64,000 nucleotides of DNA from Streptomyces mirabilis. Lineage in GTDB: Bacteria; Actinomycetota; Actinomycetes; Streptomycetales; Streptomycetaceae. A model generated the notes under the pieces. It saw only the letters and a list, made by a program, of their open reading frames with translations, did not search any database and was not told where the DNA came from. The position numbers were made by a program, and so were the translations under genes. This document shows positions 51,937 to 62,134 of the stretch, one piece after another (position 1 is the first letter of the stretch; each line of letters opens with the position of its first letter). The stretch spans positions 2,418,001-2,482,000 of the forward strand of contig NZ_JBCJKP010000001.1 of assembly GCF_039503195.1 (NCBI RefSeq), given 5' to 3'.

Positions 51937-54900
51937 CCTTCGACACCCTGCTGGTCGCCAACCGCGGCGAGATCGCGGTACGGATCATCCGCACCGCCCG
52001 TGAACTCGGCCTGCGCACGGTCGCCGTGTACTCCGACGCCGACCGCTCCGCACCCCACGTCCGGCTCGCCGACGAGGCGGTACGGCTGGGGCCCGCGCCC
52101 GCGAAGGAGTCCTATCTCGACGCCGACCTCGTCCTGAACGCGGCCAAGGACACCGGGGCCGGGGCGATCCACCCCGGGTACGGCTTTCTGTCCGAGGACG
52201 CGGCCTTCGCGCGGCGTTGCGAGGACGCCGGGATCGTGTTCGTGGGTCCGACGCCGGAGCAGCTGGAGCTGTTCGGGGCGAAGCACACGGCGCGGGCGGC
52301 GGCGGAGGCGGCCGGGGTGCCGTTGGCGCCGGGCACGGGACTTCTCCCCGGTCTCACCGAGGCTCTGGAGGCGGCCGCCCGCATCGGCTATCCCGTCATG
52401 CTGAAGGCCACCGGCGGTGGCGGCGGCATCGGTATGTCGGCATGTCGCTCCGCCGATGAACTGACCGGGGCATGGGAGCGGGTACAGCGCGTCGCCGCCG
52501 CCTCCTTCGCCTCCGCCGGGGTCTTCCTGGAGCGGCTGGTGGAGCACGCCCGCCATGTCGAGGTGCAGGTCTTCGGCGACGGCCGGGGCCGGGTCGTCAC
52601 CTTCGGGGACCGGGACTGCTCGCTCCAGCGCCGCAACCAGAAGGTGCTGGAGGAGGCTCCGGCACCGGGCCTGCCGTCCGCCGTTCGCACCCAACTCGCC
52701 GACGCGGCACGGGACTTGTGCGCCGCTGTCGGATACCGCTCGGCCGGAACCGTCGAGTTCGTCTACGACGCCGCCCGCGAGGAGGCCTACTTCCTGGAGG
52801 TCAACACCCGCCTCCAGGTGGAGCATCCGGTCACCGAGGAGATCTACGGCGTCGACCTCGTCGCCTGGATGCTGCGGCTCGCGCGCGGGGAGTCGGACGT
52901 CGTACGCGATCCGGGGGCGCCGCGCGGTCACGCCGTCGAGGCCCGGGTGTACGCCGAGGACCCCTCGCGCGACCACCGGCCGAGCGCGGGCCTGCTGACG
53001 CGGGTCGAGTTCCCCGGCGGCGTCCGCGTGGACGGCTGGGTGGAGACGGGCACCGAGGTGACCACGTCGTACGACCCGATGCTCGCGAAGGTCATCGCGT
53101 ACGGCCCGGACCGGGCGCACGCGCTGGAACGCCTCGACGAGGCGCTGGCCAGGACCCGGTTGGACGGTATCGAGACGAACCTGGGGCTGGTGCGGGCCGC
53201 GCTCGCCGAACCGTCCTTCCTGCGGGCGACGCACTCGACGGCGACGCTGGCCGAGGTCGGCGATCCCACGCAGCGCGTCGAGGTCGTCTCCGGCGGGACC
53301 CTCACCACGGTCCAGGACTGGCCTGGCCGCACCGGCTACTGGCAGGTGGGTGTGCCCCCGTGCGGCCCGATGGACGACCTCTCCTTCCGGCTCGGCAACC
53401 GCGCCCTCGGCAACTACGAGGGGGCACCCGGTCTGGAGTGCACCCTCCAGGGGCCGACCCTGCGCTTCACCCATGCGACGACGGTGTGCGTCACGGGCGC
53501 ACCGGCGCGGGTCACCGTGGACGGCGCGGCGGTCGCGCAGTGGGAACCGGTGACGGTACCGGCGGGGGCCCTGCTGGAGGTCGGCTCCCCCACCGAACAC
53601 GGCCTGCGCACCTACGTGCTCTTCGCGGGCGGGGGCCTGGACGTACCGGCGTTCCTCGGCAGCGCGTCCACGTTCACGCTGGGCCGATTCGGCGGGCATG
53701 GAGGCCGCGCCCTGCGCACCGGCGACGTACTGCACGGCGGCTCGGCGACGGATCACGGGGTGCCGGTACCGGTCGGCGACCGCCCCGGGTTCTCCTCCGC
53801 CTGGCGGGTCGGCGCGCTCGAAGGCCCGCACGCCGCACCGGAGTTCTTCACCGAGGACGACATCCACGACTTCTACGCCGCCGACTGGAAGGTCCACTTC
53901 AACTCGGCGCGCACGGGCGTACGGCTGATCGGCCCGAAGCCCCGCTGGGCGCGCACCGACGGCGGCGAGGCGGGCCTGCACCCGTCCAACATCCACGACA
54001 CGCCCTACTCGGTGGGCGCCGTCGACTACACCGGCGACATGCCGGTGCTGCTCGGCCCGGACGGCCCCTCGCTCGGCGGCTTCGTCTGTCCGGCGACGGT
54101 CGTCAGCACGGAACGCTGGAAGCTCGGCCAGTTCCGCCCCGGTGACACCGTGCGCTTCGCACCGCTGGCCGACGACGGCTCGCAGCGGCCCGCGATCGTC
54201 GACGGCGGGGTGCTCGCGCGGGACGGCGACGTGACGTACCGCCGCAGCGGAGACGACAACCTGCTCGTCGAATTCGGGCCCATGCAACTGGACCTGGCGC
54301 TGCGCATGCGGGTCCACGCGCTGATGGAATCCGTGGCCGAGGCCGCGCTCGACGGCGTCACGGACCTGACCCCCGGCATCCGCTCCCTGCAGATCCAGAC
54401 GGACCCCGGCAGGCTTCCGCAGCACGAACTCCTCACCGCGGTACGGGAGATAGCCCGCACACTCCCGCCGAGCGACCAGCTGGTCGTCCCCTCCCGCACG
54501 GTGCACCTCCCCCTCTCCTGGGACGACCCCGCGACCCGCGAGGCGATCGCCCGCTACATGGCGGGCGTCCGCGACGACGCGCCCTGGTGCCCGTGGAACA
54601 TCGAGTTCATCCGCCGCGTGAACGGCCTGGACTCGGTGGACGACGTGTACCGCACGGTGTTCGACGCGGAGTACCTCGTCCTGGGCCTGGGCGACGTCTA
54701 CCTCGGCGCACCGGTGGCCACCCCGCTGGACCCGCGCCACCGCCTGGTGACCACCAAGTACAACCCGGCGCGCACCTGGACCGCCGAGAACTCGGTCGGC
54801 ATCGGCGGCGCCTACCTCTGCGTCTACGGCATGGAGGGCCCCGGCGGCTACCAGTTCGTCGGCCGTACGACCCAGGTGTGGTCGGGGTGGCAGCAGCGCG

Positions 54901-55448
54901 GTGCGTTCGAGCCGGGCTCGCCCTGGCTGCTGCGCTTCTTCGACCGCATCAAGTGGTACGCCGTCGAGCCCGACGAACTCCTCGACCTGCGCGCCGACAT
55001 CATCTCGGGCCGTTTCGTGCCCCGGATCGAGGAGGGCGTCTTCTCGCTGGCCGAGTACGAGGCCTTCCTCGCCACCCACTCCACGTCCATCGCGGAGTTC
55101 CGGGCCAGGCAGGGCGCCGCGTTCTCCGCCGAGCGGGACGCCTGGGAGGCGGCGGGCGAGTTCGACCGCGCGGACGCCGTGTCCGCACCCGCGGCGCCCA
55201 CCGCCGAGGTGACCGTCCCCGCGGGCGGCCGTCTGATCGAGGCCGAGTTCGCGGCCTCCGTGTGGCAGCTGAACGTCAGGCCGGGCGACCGGGTGACGAC
55301 CGGCCAGCCCCTGCTGGCGCTGGAGGCGATGAAGATGGAGTCCAGGGTGCCCGCCCCGATGGACGGAGTGGTCCAACAAGTCCTCACCAAGCCCGGCGCC
55401 CAGGTGGAAGCGGGCACAGCACTGGTGGTCCTGGCACCCGCCACCTGA
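51933..55448 (+). CDS. Urea/guanidine carboxylase, biotin-dependent
   Basis: An 1171-aa multidomain enzyme of the usual urea carboxylase length. Biotin carboxylase domains (about 1-450): LVANRGEIAVRIIRTARELG, ATGGGGGIGMS, FLEVNTRLQVEHPVTEEIYG. Then AHS2/KipA-like (about 460-770: GTLTTVQDWPGRTGYW) and AHS1/KipI-like (about 780-1060: LLVEFGPMQLDLALRMRVHA, SGRTVHLPLSW-like) carboxyltransferase regions. The C-terminal biotinyl domain carries LLALEAMKMESRV, with Lys near 1134. It carboxylates urea to allophanate or guanidine to carboxyguanidine using ATP and bicarbonate; the DUF1989 partners favour guanidine. Third gene of the operon. Confidence 0.93.
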   Translation: MTFDTLLVANRGEIAVRIIRTARELGLRTVAVYSDADRSAPHVRLADEAVRLGPAPAKESYLDADLVLNAAKDTGAGAIHPGYGFLSEDAAFARRCEDAGIVFVGPTPEQLELFGAKHTARAAAEAAGVPLAPGTGLLPGLTEALEAAARIGYPVMLKATGGGGGIGMSACRSADELTGAWERVQRVAAASFASAGVFLERLVEHARHVEVQVFGDGRGRVVTFGDRDCSLQRRNQKVLEEAPAPGLPSAVRTQLADAARDLCAAVGYRSAGTVEFVYDAAREEAYFLEVNTRLQVEHPVTEEIYGVDLVAWMLRLARGESDVVRDPGAPRGHAVEARVYAEDPSRDHRPSAGLLTRVEFPGGVRVDGWVETGTEVTTSYDPMLAKVIAYGPDRAHALERLDEALARTRLDGIETNLGLVRAALAEPSFLRATHSTATLAEVGDPTQRVEVVSGGTLTTVQDWPGRTGYWQVGVPPCGPMDDLSFRLGNRALGNYEGAPGLECTLQGPTLRFTHATTVCVTGAPARVTVDGAAVAQWEPVTVPAGALLEVGSPTEHGLRTYVLFAGGGLDVPAFLGSASTFTLGRFGGHGGRALRTGDVLHGGSATDHGVPVPVGDRPGFSSAWRVGALEGPHAAPEFFTEDDIHDFYAADWKVHFNSARTGVRLIGPKPRWARTDGGEAGLHPSNIHDTPYSVGAVDYTGDMPVLLGPDGPSLGGFVCPATVVSTERWKLGQFRPGDTVRFAPLADDGSQRPAIVDGGVLARDGDVTYRRSGDDNLLVEFGPMQLDLALRMRVHALMESVAEAALDGVTDLTPGIRSLQIQTDPGRLPQHELLTAVREIARTLPPSDQLVVPSRTVHLPLSWDDPATREAIARYMAGVRDDAPWCPWNIEFIRRVNGLDSVDDVYRTVFDAEYLVLGLGDVYLGAPVATPLDPRHRLVTTKYNPARTWTAENSVGIGGAYLCVYGMEGPGGYQFVGRTTQVWSGWQQRGAFEPGSPWLLRFFDRIKWYAVEPDELLDLRADIISGRFVPRIEEGVFSLAEYEAFLATHSTSIAEFRARQGAAFSAERDAWEAAGEFDRADAVSAPAAPTAEVTVPAGGRLIEAEFAASVWQLNVRPGDRVTTGQPLLALEAMKMESRVPAPMDGVVQQVLTKPGAQVEAGTALVVLAPAT

Positions 55449-55602
55449 CAGCACGCGTGCGGCCTGTGGGCAGACGCCACACCCAGGCGATTCCAACGGC
55501 CACGTCGACCACCCGCCGTGGTCTGTGGGCAGGCGTTCCGCAGGGCGGAACGGGTGGGCACAGACCACCCACCGGCCGCACCCGAAGAACCAGGAGCAAC
55601 CC

Positions 55603-57263
55603 ATGTCCGTCCTGACCCGAGTCCACCTGGCCTACGCCCGCATCGAGGCAGTCGACCGCCCCGAGATCTGGATCGACCTACGCCCCCGGGCAGAGGTCGA
55701 GAAAGAAGCCCAGGCCATCGACGCCCGCCTCGCCGCAGGCGAACACCTCCCCCTCGCCGGCAAGCTCCTCGCCGCGAAGGGCAACATCGACGTGGCCGGC
55801 CTGAAGACCACCGCAGGCTGCCCGGCCTACGCGTACACCCCGGAGGGCGACGCCCCCGCGGTCGCCCGCCTCCGCACAGCCGGCGCACTCGTCCTCGGCA
55901 CCACGAACCTCGACCAGTTCGCCACCGGCCTGGTCGGCACCCGCTCCCCGCACGGCGCCGTACGAGGCGCCCTGGACCCGGCCAGGATCAGCGGCGGCTC
56001 CAGCTCGGGATCGGCCGTGGCCGTGGCCCTCGGCATCGTCGACCTCGCCCTCGGCACCGACACGGCCGGCTCCGGACGCGTCCCCGCCGCCTTCAACGGC
56101 ATCGTCGGCCTCAAGCCCACCCGCGGTCTGGTCCCGGCCACCGGTGTCGTCCCGGCCTGCGCCTCGCTCGACTGCGTGACCGTCTTCGCCCGCACGCTCC
56201 CGGAGGCCGAGCAGGCCCTCTCATACCTGGCGTCCCCCTCAGGACGCGAACTCCCCGCACTCCCCCAGCGGGCCCCCGGCCCCTGGCGCGTCGCCGTCCC
56301 CCGACGGCACAGCTCGGCGAACTCGACGAGGGCTGGGCGCAGGCGTACGAGGCCGCCGTGGAGCAGCTCGTCGCCGCCGGGGCCGAGGTGCGCACGCTCG
56401 ACCTCACCCCGTTCACCGAGGCGGCGGCGATGCTCTACGAGGGCGCGTTCGTCGCCGAGCGCTACACGGCGGTGGGAAGCTTTGTCGACAAGTTGATCAG
56501 CGAGGGGGGTGCGGGTCTCGACCCGACCGTCGCCGGGATCATCACCCGCGCCCGGGACATCCCCGCCCACCAGCTCTTCGCCGACCAGGACCGGCTGGCG
56601 GCGCTGCGCACCCGGGCCCTCGCCGAACTCGGCGACGCGGACGCCCTGTTGCTGCCGACCGCACCCGGCCACCCCACGCTCGCGGAGGTCGCCGCCGACC
56701 CGCTCGGCGCCAACGCCCGGCTGGGCCGCTTCACCAACTCCACGAACCTCTTCGACCTGGCGGCGGTCGCCGTCCCGGCCGGTCTCACGCCCGCCGCACT
56801 GCCCTTCGGCGTGATGCTGATCGGCCCGGCGTTCACCGACGAACGCCTCGCCCGGATCGCCGCGCTGCTCCAGCCGGGCCTGCGGATCGCGGTGGTCGGC
56901 GCCCACCTGTCCGGCCAGCCGCTGAACCCCCAGCTCCTGTCCCTGGGCGCGGAGTGGGAACGTACGACCACGACGGCACCCGCCTACCGTCTGCACGCAC
57001 TGTCCACCACCCCGCCCAAGCCGGGCCTGGTCCACGGAGGCGAGAGCGCCGGAGCCCGCATCGAGGCCGAGGTGTGGCGACTGCCCGCGGCGGGCCTCGG
57101 CCGGCTGCTCGCCGACCTGCCGCGACCGATGGCACTGGGCCGTGTCGAACTCGCCGACGGCACTCACGTGCCCGGCTTCCTGTGCGAGCCCGCGGCGCTC
57201 GAAGGCGCCGAGGACATCACGGAGTACGGCGGCTGGCGCGGCTACCTCCGGACCCGCGCCTGA
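55603..57263 (+). pseudogene. atzF: Allophanate hydrolase, split by a one-base frameshift
   Basis: The N-terminal amidase-signature part is in one frame: LLAAKGNIDVAGLKTTAGCP (Lys), GGSSSGSAVAVALGIVDLAL (Ser-Ser) and GTDTAGSGRVPAAFNGIVGL. The rest is in another: ELDEGWAQAYEAAVEQLVAA through LLLPTAPGHPTLAEV, and the C-terminal domain RIEAEVWRLPAAGLGRLLAD to GGWRGYLRTRA. The shift lies at the C5 run 56298-56302; one added C reads VAVPPTAQLGELDEGW and gives 553 aa, close to the AtzF length. The enzyme hydrolyses allophanate to ammonia and CO2, the final step. It starts 154 bp after the carboxylase with CAGGAG upstream. A sequencing error is likely. Confidence 0.85.
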
Positions 57264-57429
57264 CCTCACGGCCGTGGTCGGGCCGGAAAGCCGACGAGTC
57301 ACGATGCGGCAACGAGCAGCGCGAAAACGGAGCCGAACGTGCCCCGGGGCCGGGGCGTCACAGGCGTGGCACGAGCTTCGCGCCGCACCACTCGCCTTCC
57401 GTTCGTCAGCGCCGGCCCCCGGGGGACCC

Positions 57430-58245
57430 ATGCAGTACAAGACCACCCGCACCGCCCGTCTGCTCGTCTCCCTCGCCCTCCTGAGCGCCGGAGCCGGTGC
57501 CGTCACGGGGTGCGGCAGCGAAAGGGCCGCCGGCAGCGGGGTGGAGGCCCCCGGCACCGGTCAGGAGCCGCGGGCGGAGAGCCGCGCCCGACAGGTCGCC
57601 GACGCCTGGGACGGGTCCGAGGCCGCGCGGCAGTGGCGCCGGGGCTACCACCCGATGGCGGACGCGGTCCAGCTGCCCGAGGGCGGCCCGCGCGACAAAG
57701 CCGACCAGCGGGCCTTCACCACCCAGAACTTCGTGCTGCGCGGCGGGAACGACGGCCCGCACCTGACCGTGACCGGGGTGAAGCCGGGCGAGATGACCCT
57801 GGCCACCAGCCGGGGCCCGGCGACCGTTCCGGCCTGGCTGTTCACCCTGGAGGGCTACGACACTCCGCTCACGCGCGCTGCCGTCCGCCCCCCGAAGCTC
57901 CCCGAGTCACCGATCGGGCCGAGCCGGGATGTCCCCGCCGGCACGCTGGTCCCGCTCGGCCGACTCGTCGAGGTGGCCGGCGACGGCCGGTCCGTCACGG
58001 TCCTGGCCGACCACGGGTCCTGCGACTCCGGGCCCGCCGTGCACGTACGGGAGACCCGGACCCGGGTGGTGCTGTCCGCGTCCGTCCTCGGCGCACGGAA
58101 GGGTCCCTGCACCGGTGAGACGATCCGCGCGAGGGTGACGGTGAGGCTGACACGCCCGCTCGGCGACCGAATCCTCCTGGACGCCCACACCGGCCGCCCT
58201 GTGCCGCATGAGGGGCCGCACGAGGCCTCACCGAGCTGGAGCTGA
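57430..58245 (+). CDS. Lipoprotein of unknown function
   Basis: A 271-aa exported lipoprotein. Basic n-region (MQYKTTRTARLLVSLALLS), hydrophobic core and lipobox AVTGC with Cys near 28. The mature part is soluble and contains TTQNFVLRGGNDGPHLTVTG and two Cys (GSCDSG, KGPCTGET), probably disulfide bonded. No family is recognised. Starts at the ATG behind GGGGGA. Independent of the upstream operon (166-bp gap). A perfect 11-bp hairpin separates it from the convergent helicase. Confidence 0.8.
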   Translation: MQYKTTRTARLLVSLALLSAGAGAVTGCGSERAAGSGVEAPGTGQEPRAESRARQVADAWDGSEAARQWRRGYHPMADAVQLPEGGPRDKADQRAFTTQNFVLRGGNDGPHLTVTGVKPGEMTLATSRGPATVPAWLFTLEGYDTPLTRAAVRPPKLPESPIGPSRDVPAGTLVPLGRLVEVAGDGRSVTVLADHGSCDSGPAVHVRETRTRVVLSASVLGARKGPCTGETIRARVTVRLTRPLGDRILLDAHTGRPVPHEGPHEASPSWS

Positions 58246-58251
58246 CAAGAA

Positions 58252-58284
58252 GGCGCGCCGCCCCCGGCAGGGAGGCGGCGCGCC
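58252..58284. terminator. Bidirectional terminator hairpin
   Basis: GGCGCGCCGCC (58252-58262) and GGCGGCGCGCC (58274-58284) form a perfect 11-bp stem with an 11-nt loop between the convergent lipoprotein and helicase genes. Confidence 0.75.
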
Positions 58285-58310
58285 ACGACCGACCGGGCCA
58301 CCGGCTCGGC

Positions 58311-61127
58311 TCAGCCCACCGACGAGTAGGCGACCACTCCGCGCAGCAGGCCGTCGACCGCCTTACGCGCGTTCTTCGCGACCGTCGACCTCTCACCGCC
58401 GGAGACCGGCGCGGCGGCCGAGATCTGGCCCAGCACGTCGATGACCTGCTTGCACCAGCGGACGAAGTCACCGGCCGGCATCTCCGCCTCGCGCAACACC
58501 TCGTCGAGGCCCTTGCCGGAAGCCCACTCGTAGGCCGCCCAGGCGAAGCCGAGGTCCGGCTCGCGCTGGCCGACTCCCTCGGACTGGGTGATCCGGAAGT
58601 CCTCCTCCAGCGCGTCGAGACGGCCCCAGATGCGGACCATCTCACCGAGCGCCGCCTTGGCCCTGCCGGACGGCAGCTTCGGCGCCATCGCGTCGTCACC
58701 GACCCGCGACTCGTACACCAACGCCGAGACACAGGCCGCGAGTTCGGCCGGGTCGAGACCTTCCCATACCCCGGCGCGCAGGCATTCGCTGGCCAGCAGG
58801 TCGAGTTCGCCGTACAGCCGGGCGAGTCGTCTGCCGTGCTCCGTGGCCTCGTCGCCGCGCAGGTAGTCCAGCTCGGTGAGGAGGGCGACGATCCGGTCGA
58901 AGGTGCGGGCGATGGTGTTCGTCCGCCCCTCGATGCGGTTCTCCAACTGCTTGGTGTCGCGCAGCAGCCGGTGGTAGCGCTCGGCCCAACGGGCGTGATC
59001 CTCACGGTCGTTGCACCCGTGGCAGGGGTGGGCGCGGATCGCGGTGCGCAGCCGGGCGATCTCGCGGTCGTCGGCGGCCTCGGAACGGCGCTTGCGCAGC
59101 CGGTCGGGAACGATGTGCCCGGCCTTGGTGCGCAGCGCGGAGGCGAGGTCGCGACGCGACTGCGGGGAGCGCGGATTGAAGGACTTCGGGATACGCATCC
59201 GCTCCAGCGCCTCGACCGGCACCGGGAAGTCCATCGAGGCCAGTCGCTTCACCTGGCGCTCGGCGGTGAGGACCAGCGGGCGCGGTCCGTCGTGGTGCTC
59301 GAAGCCGCGGTGGCCGTTGGACCGGCCCGCGGGCAGCCCCGGGTCGAGGACCAGCGCCAGGCCCGCGAACTTGCCGGTCGGGACATGGATGATGTCGCCG
59401 GGCTTGAGCTTCTCCAGCGCCACGGCCGCCTCGGCGCGCCGCTGCGCCGCGCCCTGCTTGGCGAGCTCCGTCTCGCGGTCCTTGAGTTCGCGGCGCAGTC
59501 GCGCGTACTCGTCGAAGTCCCCGAGGTGGCAGGTCATGGACTCCTTGTAGCCCTCCAGACCCTCCTCGTTGCGCTGCACCTGCCGGGAGATCCCGACGAC
59601 CGATTTGTCGGCCTGGAACTGCGCGAAGGACGTCTCCAGCAGCTCGCGCGAGCGGTGCCGGCCGAACTGCTCGACCAGGTTCACGGCCATGTTGTACGAC
59701 GGCTTGAAGCTGGAGCGCAGCGGGTAGGTGCGGGTGCCCGCGAGTCCCGCCAGGTGGTCGGGGCTGAAGCCGCGCTGCCACAGCACGACGGCGTGGCCCT
59801 CGACATCGATGCCGCGCCGACCGGCACGCCCGGTGAGCTGGGTGTACTCGCCGGGTGTGATGTCGGCGTGCTGCTCGCCGTTCCACTTGACGAGCTTCTC
59901 CAACACCACCGAGCGGGCGGGCATGTTGATGCCCAGTGCCAGGGTCTCGGTCGCGAACACGGCCTTCACCAGGCCGCGTACGAAGAGTTCCTCGACGACT
60001 TCCTTGAACGTGGGCAGCATGCCCGCGTGGTGGGCCGCGATGCCGCGCTCCAGGCCCTCCAGCCACTCGTAGTAGCCCAGGACGTGCAGGTCCTCGGAGG
60101 GGATGGACGCGGTGCGCTCCTCGACGATCTCGCGGACCTTCGCGCGCGCCTCCTCGTCGTTCAGCCTGAGGCCCGCGTACAGGCACTGCTGGACGGCGGC
60201 CTCGCAGGCGGCGCGGCTGAAGATGAACGTGATCGCGGGCAGCAGGCCCTCGGCGTCGAGCCGTTCGATGACCTCGGGGCGGCCCGGTGTCCAGATCCGC
60301 GAGCGCTGCCGGCGCTCGCGCTCGCGGTCGGCCTCGCGCATGGCGCGGCCACGTCTGCGGTCCTGGAACGACGGACGGCTGGCCTCCATCCGGGCCAGGC
60401 GGGTGAGGTCGGGGTTGACCGCCTTCTTGTTGCCCTCGCCCTCCTCGAAGAGGTCGTACATCCGGCGCCCGGCCAGCACGTGCTGGAACAGCGGGACGGG
60501 CCGGTGCTCGGAGACGATCACCTCGGTGTGGCCGCGCACGGTGTCCAGCCAGTCGCCGAACTCCTCCGCGTTCGACACGGTCGCCGAGAGTGACACCAGG
60601 GTCACCGAATCGGGGAGGTGGATGATCACTTCCTCCCAGACGGCGCCACGGAAGCGGTCCGAGAGGTAGTGCACCTCGTCCATGACCACATAGCCGAGGC
60701 CGAGGAGGGTCTGGGAGCCCGCGTACAGCATGTTGCGCAGCACCTCGGTGGTCATGACGACCACCGGGGCATCGGAGTTGACGCTGTTGTCGCCGGTGAG
60801 CAGGCCGACCTTGGCCGCGCCGTAACGGCGGCACAGATCGGCGTACTTCTGGTTCGAGAGCGCCTTGATCGGCGTGGTGTAGAAGCACTTCTTGCCCTGC
60901 TGGAGGGCGAGGTGGACGGCGAACTCGCCGACGACCGTCTTCCCCGAGCCGGTGGGCGCGGCCACGAGCACACCCTTGCCCGCTTCGAGCGCCCGGCAGG
61001 CCTCGATCTGGTAGGGGTCGAGGCCGAAGTCGTACATCTCGCGGAAGGAGGCGAGCGCGGTGGCCTGCTCGACAGCGCGCTTCCGTGCTGCCGCATACCG
61101 CTCGGCCGGTGAGAGGTCCTCTGTCAT
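58311..61127 (-). CDS. DEAD/DEAH-box RNA helicase (HelY/Mtr4-like)
   Basis: A 938-aa SF2 helicase. Walker A VAAPTGSGKTVVGEF, DEVH box VVMDEVHYLSDRFRG, motif III VSLSATVSN, HHAGMLP, and motif VI TGRAGRRGID. The C-terminal half has the DSHCT domain (LFGRHRSRELLETSF-like to AYEWASGKGLDEVL). An insertion has CHGCNDREDHARWAE, possibly metal binding. Related to eukaryotic Mtr4/Ski2, and known as HelY in mycobacteria; it probably acts in RNA decay or processing. I chose MTEDLSPAERYAAARKRAV. It follows the divergent DAGK gene order as in other streptomycetes. Confidence 0.92.
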   Translation of the reverse strand: MTEDLSPAERYAAARKRAVEQATALASFREMYDFGLDPYQIEACRALEAGKGVLVAAPTGSGKTVVGEFAVHLALQQGKKCFYTTPIKALSNQKYADLCRRYGAAKVGLLTGDNSVNSDAPVVVMTTEVLRNMLYAGSQTLLGLGYVVMDEVHYLSDRFRGAVWEEVIIHLPDSVTLVSLSATVSNAEEFGDWLDTVRGHTEVIVSEHRPVPLFQHVLAGRRMYDLFEEGEGNKKAVNPDLTRLARMEASRPSFQDRRRGRAMREADRERERRQRSRIWTPGRPEVIERLDAEGLLPAITFIFSRAACEAAVQQCLYAGLRLNDEEARAKVREIVEERTASIPSEDLHVLGYYEWLEGLERGIAAHHAGMLPTFKEVVEELFVRGLVKAVFATETLALGINMPARSVVLEKLVKWNGEQHADITPGEYTQLTGRAGRRGIDVEGHAVVLWQRGFSPDHLAGLAGTRTYPLRSSFKPSYNMAVNLVEQFGRHRSRELLETSFAQFQADKSVVGISRQVQRNEEGLEGYKESMTCHLGDFDEYARLRRELKDRETELAKQGAAQRRAEAAVALEKLKPGDIIHVPTGKFAGLALVLDPGLPAGRSNGHRGFEHHDGPRPLVLTAERQVKRLASMDFPVPVEALERMRIPKSFNPRSPQSRRDLASALRTKAGHIVPDRLRKRRSEAADDREIARLRTAIRAHPCHGCNDREDHARWAERYHRLLRDTKQLENRIEGRTNTIARTFDRIVALLTELDYLRGDEATEHGRRLARLYGELDLLASECLRAGVWEGLDPAELAACVSALVYESRVGDDAMAPKLPSGRAKAALGEMVRIWGRLDALEEDFRITQSEGVGQREPDLGFAWAAYEWASGKGLDEVLREAEMPAGDFVRWCKQVIDVLGQISAAAPVSGGERSTVAKNARKAVDGLLRGVVAYSSVG

Positions 61128-61212
61128 CGTGCTTTCGAGACTACCGGCAGCCACTGACAACATGACGATCAATATCCGGATCTGTTTATCTCAAACCCCG
61201 GATTCCCGCAGC

Positions 61213-62103
61213 TCAGGGAATGGCCACACGCACCGCAGCGGGCACGCACTCCGCCGTGAGCGGCAGCGGCCCCAGCGGCTCCCCGTCCGCGTACGCGGTG
61301 ACACCCTCTGCGACGAGCTCGACCTTGGCGGCCCGGTGCACGGTGACGACGGGGTGGTCGAGGTGGGTGCCGCGGTAGACCCTGGGGAACACCGTGAGCA
61401 GGGTCGTACGGCTGCACTCCCCGACGACCGTGACGTCGAACAGCCCGTCCTCCAGGTCGGCGCCCGCGCAGATCCTCATCCCGCCGCCGTACGACGATCC
61501 GTTGCCGACCGCCACGAGGGTCGCCGCGATCTCCCGGACCTCGCCGTCGTCCAGGGTGATCCGGTACGGGAGGGGCGTGAGGGCGGCCAGTTCGGCGAGC
61601 ATGGCGAGGTCGTACTTGAAACGGCCGACCGGCCAGCGCATGCGATTGCCGCGATCGTTGACCCGGGAGTCGAAGCCGGAGGCGAGGACGGTGGCGAACC
61701 AGGTGCCGTTCACCCGGCCCAGGTCGACGTCGCGCAGCCGCGCCCCCTTGAGGGACTCGGCGATCAGCCGTCCCGCGGCCGCCGGGTCGCGCACCGGAAG
61801 CCCGAGGGCGCGGGCGAAGTCGTTCCCGGTGCCGGCGGCGACCAGGCCGAGCGGGGTGCGGGTGCCGGCGACGGCCTGGAGGGCGAGGTTCGCCATGCCG
61901 TCGCCCCCGACGGCTATGAGGGCGCCGGTGCCGCCCTCGACGGCCGCACGCGCGCGCGTGAGGGCGTCCTCGGCGTTCTCCCCGAGGACCGTACGGACGG
62001 AGAATCCCGCCGCCCGCAATGCGAAAGCGGCCGGCTGCGCCGCGTGGGCGCCCCGGCCGCGTCCCGCGGTGGGGTTGACGAAGAGGGTGATCTCGCTGGT
62101 CAC
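61213..62103 (-). CDS. Diacylglycerol/lipid kinase family protein
   Basis: A 296-aa kinase of the DagK/YegS class. ITLFVNPTAGRGRGAH begins the fold, followed by the nucleotide motif IAVGGDGMANLALQAV (GGDG), GTGNDFARALGLP, and a metal-region CAGADLEDGLFDVTVVG. Such kinases phosphorylate diacylglycerol to phosphatidic acid at the cytoplasmic membrane. It lies 31 bp from tatC, in the same direction, and 85 bp from the helicase, and may share its transcript with tatCA. Confidence 0.9.
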   Translation of the reverse strand: MTSEITLFVNPTAGRGRGAHAAQPAAFALRAAGFSVRTVLGENAEDALTRARAAVEGGTGALIAVGGDGMANLALQAVAGTRTPLGLVAAGTGNDFARALGLPVRDPAAAGRLIAESLKGARLRDVDLGRVNGTWFATVLASGFDSRVNDRGNRMRWPVGRFKYDLAMLAELAALTPLPYRITLDDGEVREIAATLVAVGNGSSYGGGMRICAGADLEDGLFDVTVVGECSRTTLLTVFPRVYRGTHLDHPVVTVHRAAKVELVAEGVTAYADGEPLGPLPLTAECVPAAVRVAIP

Positions 62104-62134
62104 GGCCCTGACCCTACGAGATCTCCGGCCTTCG

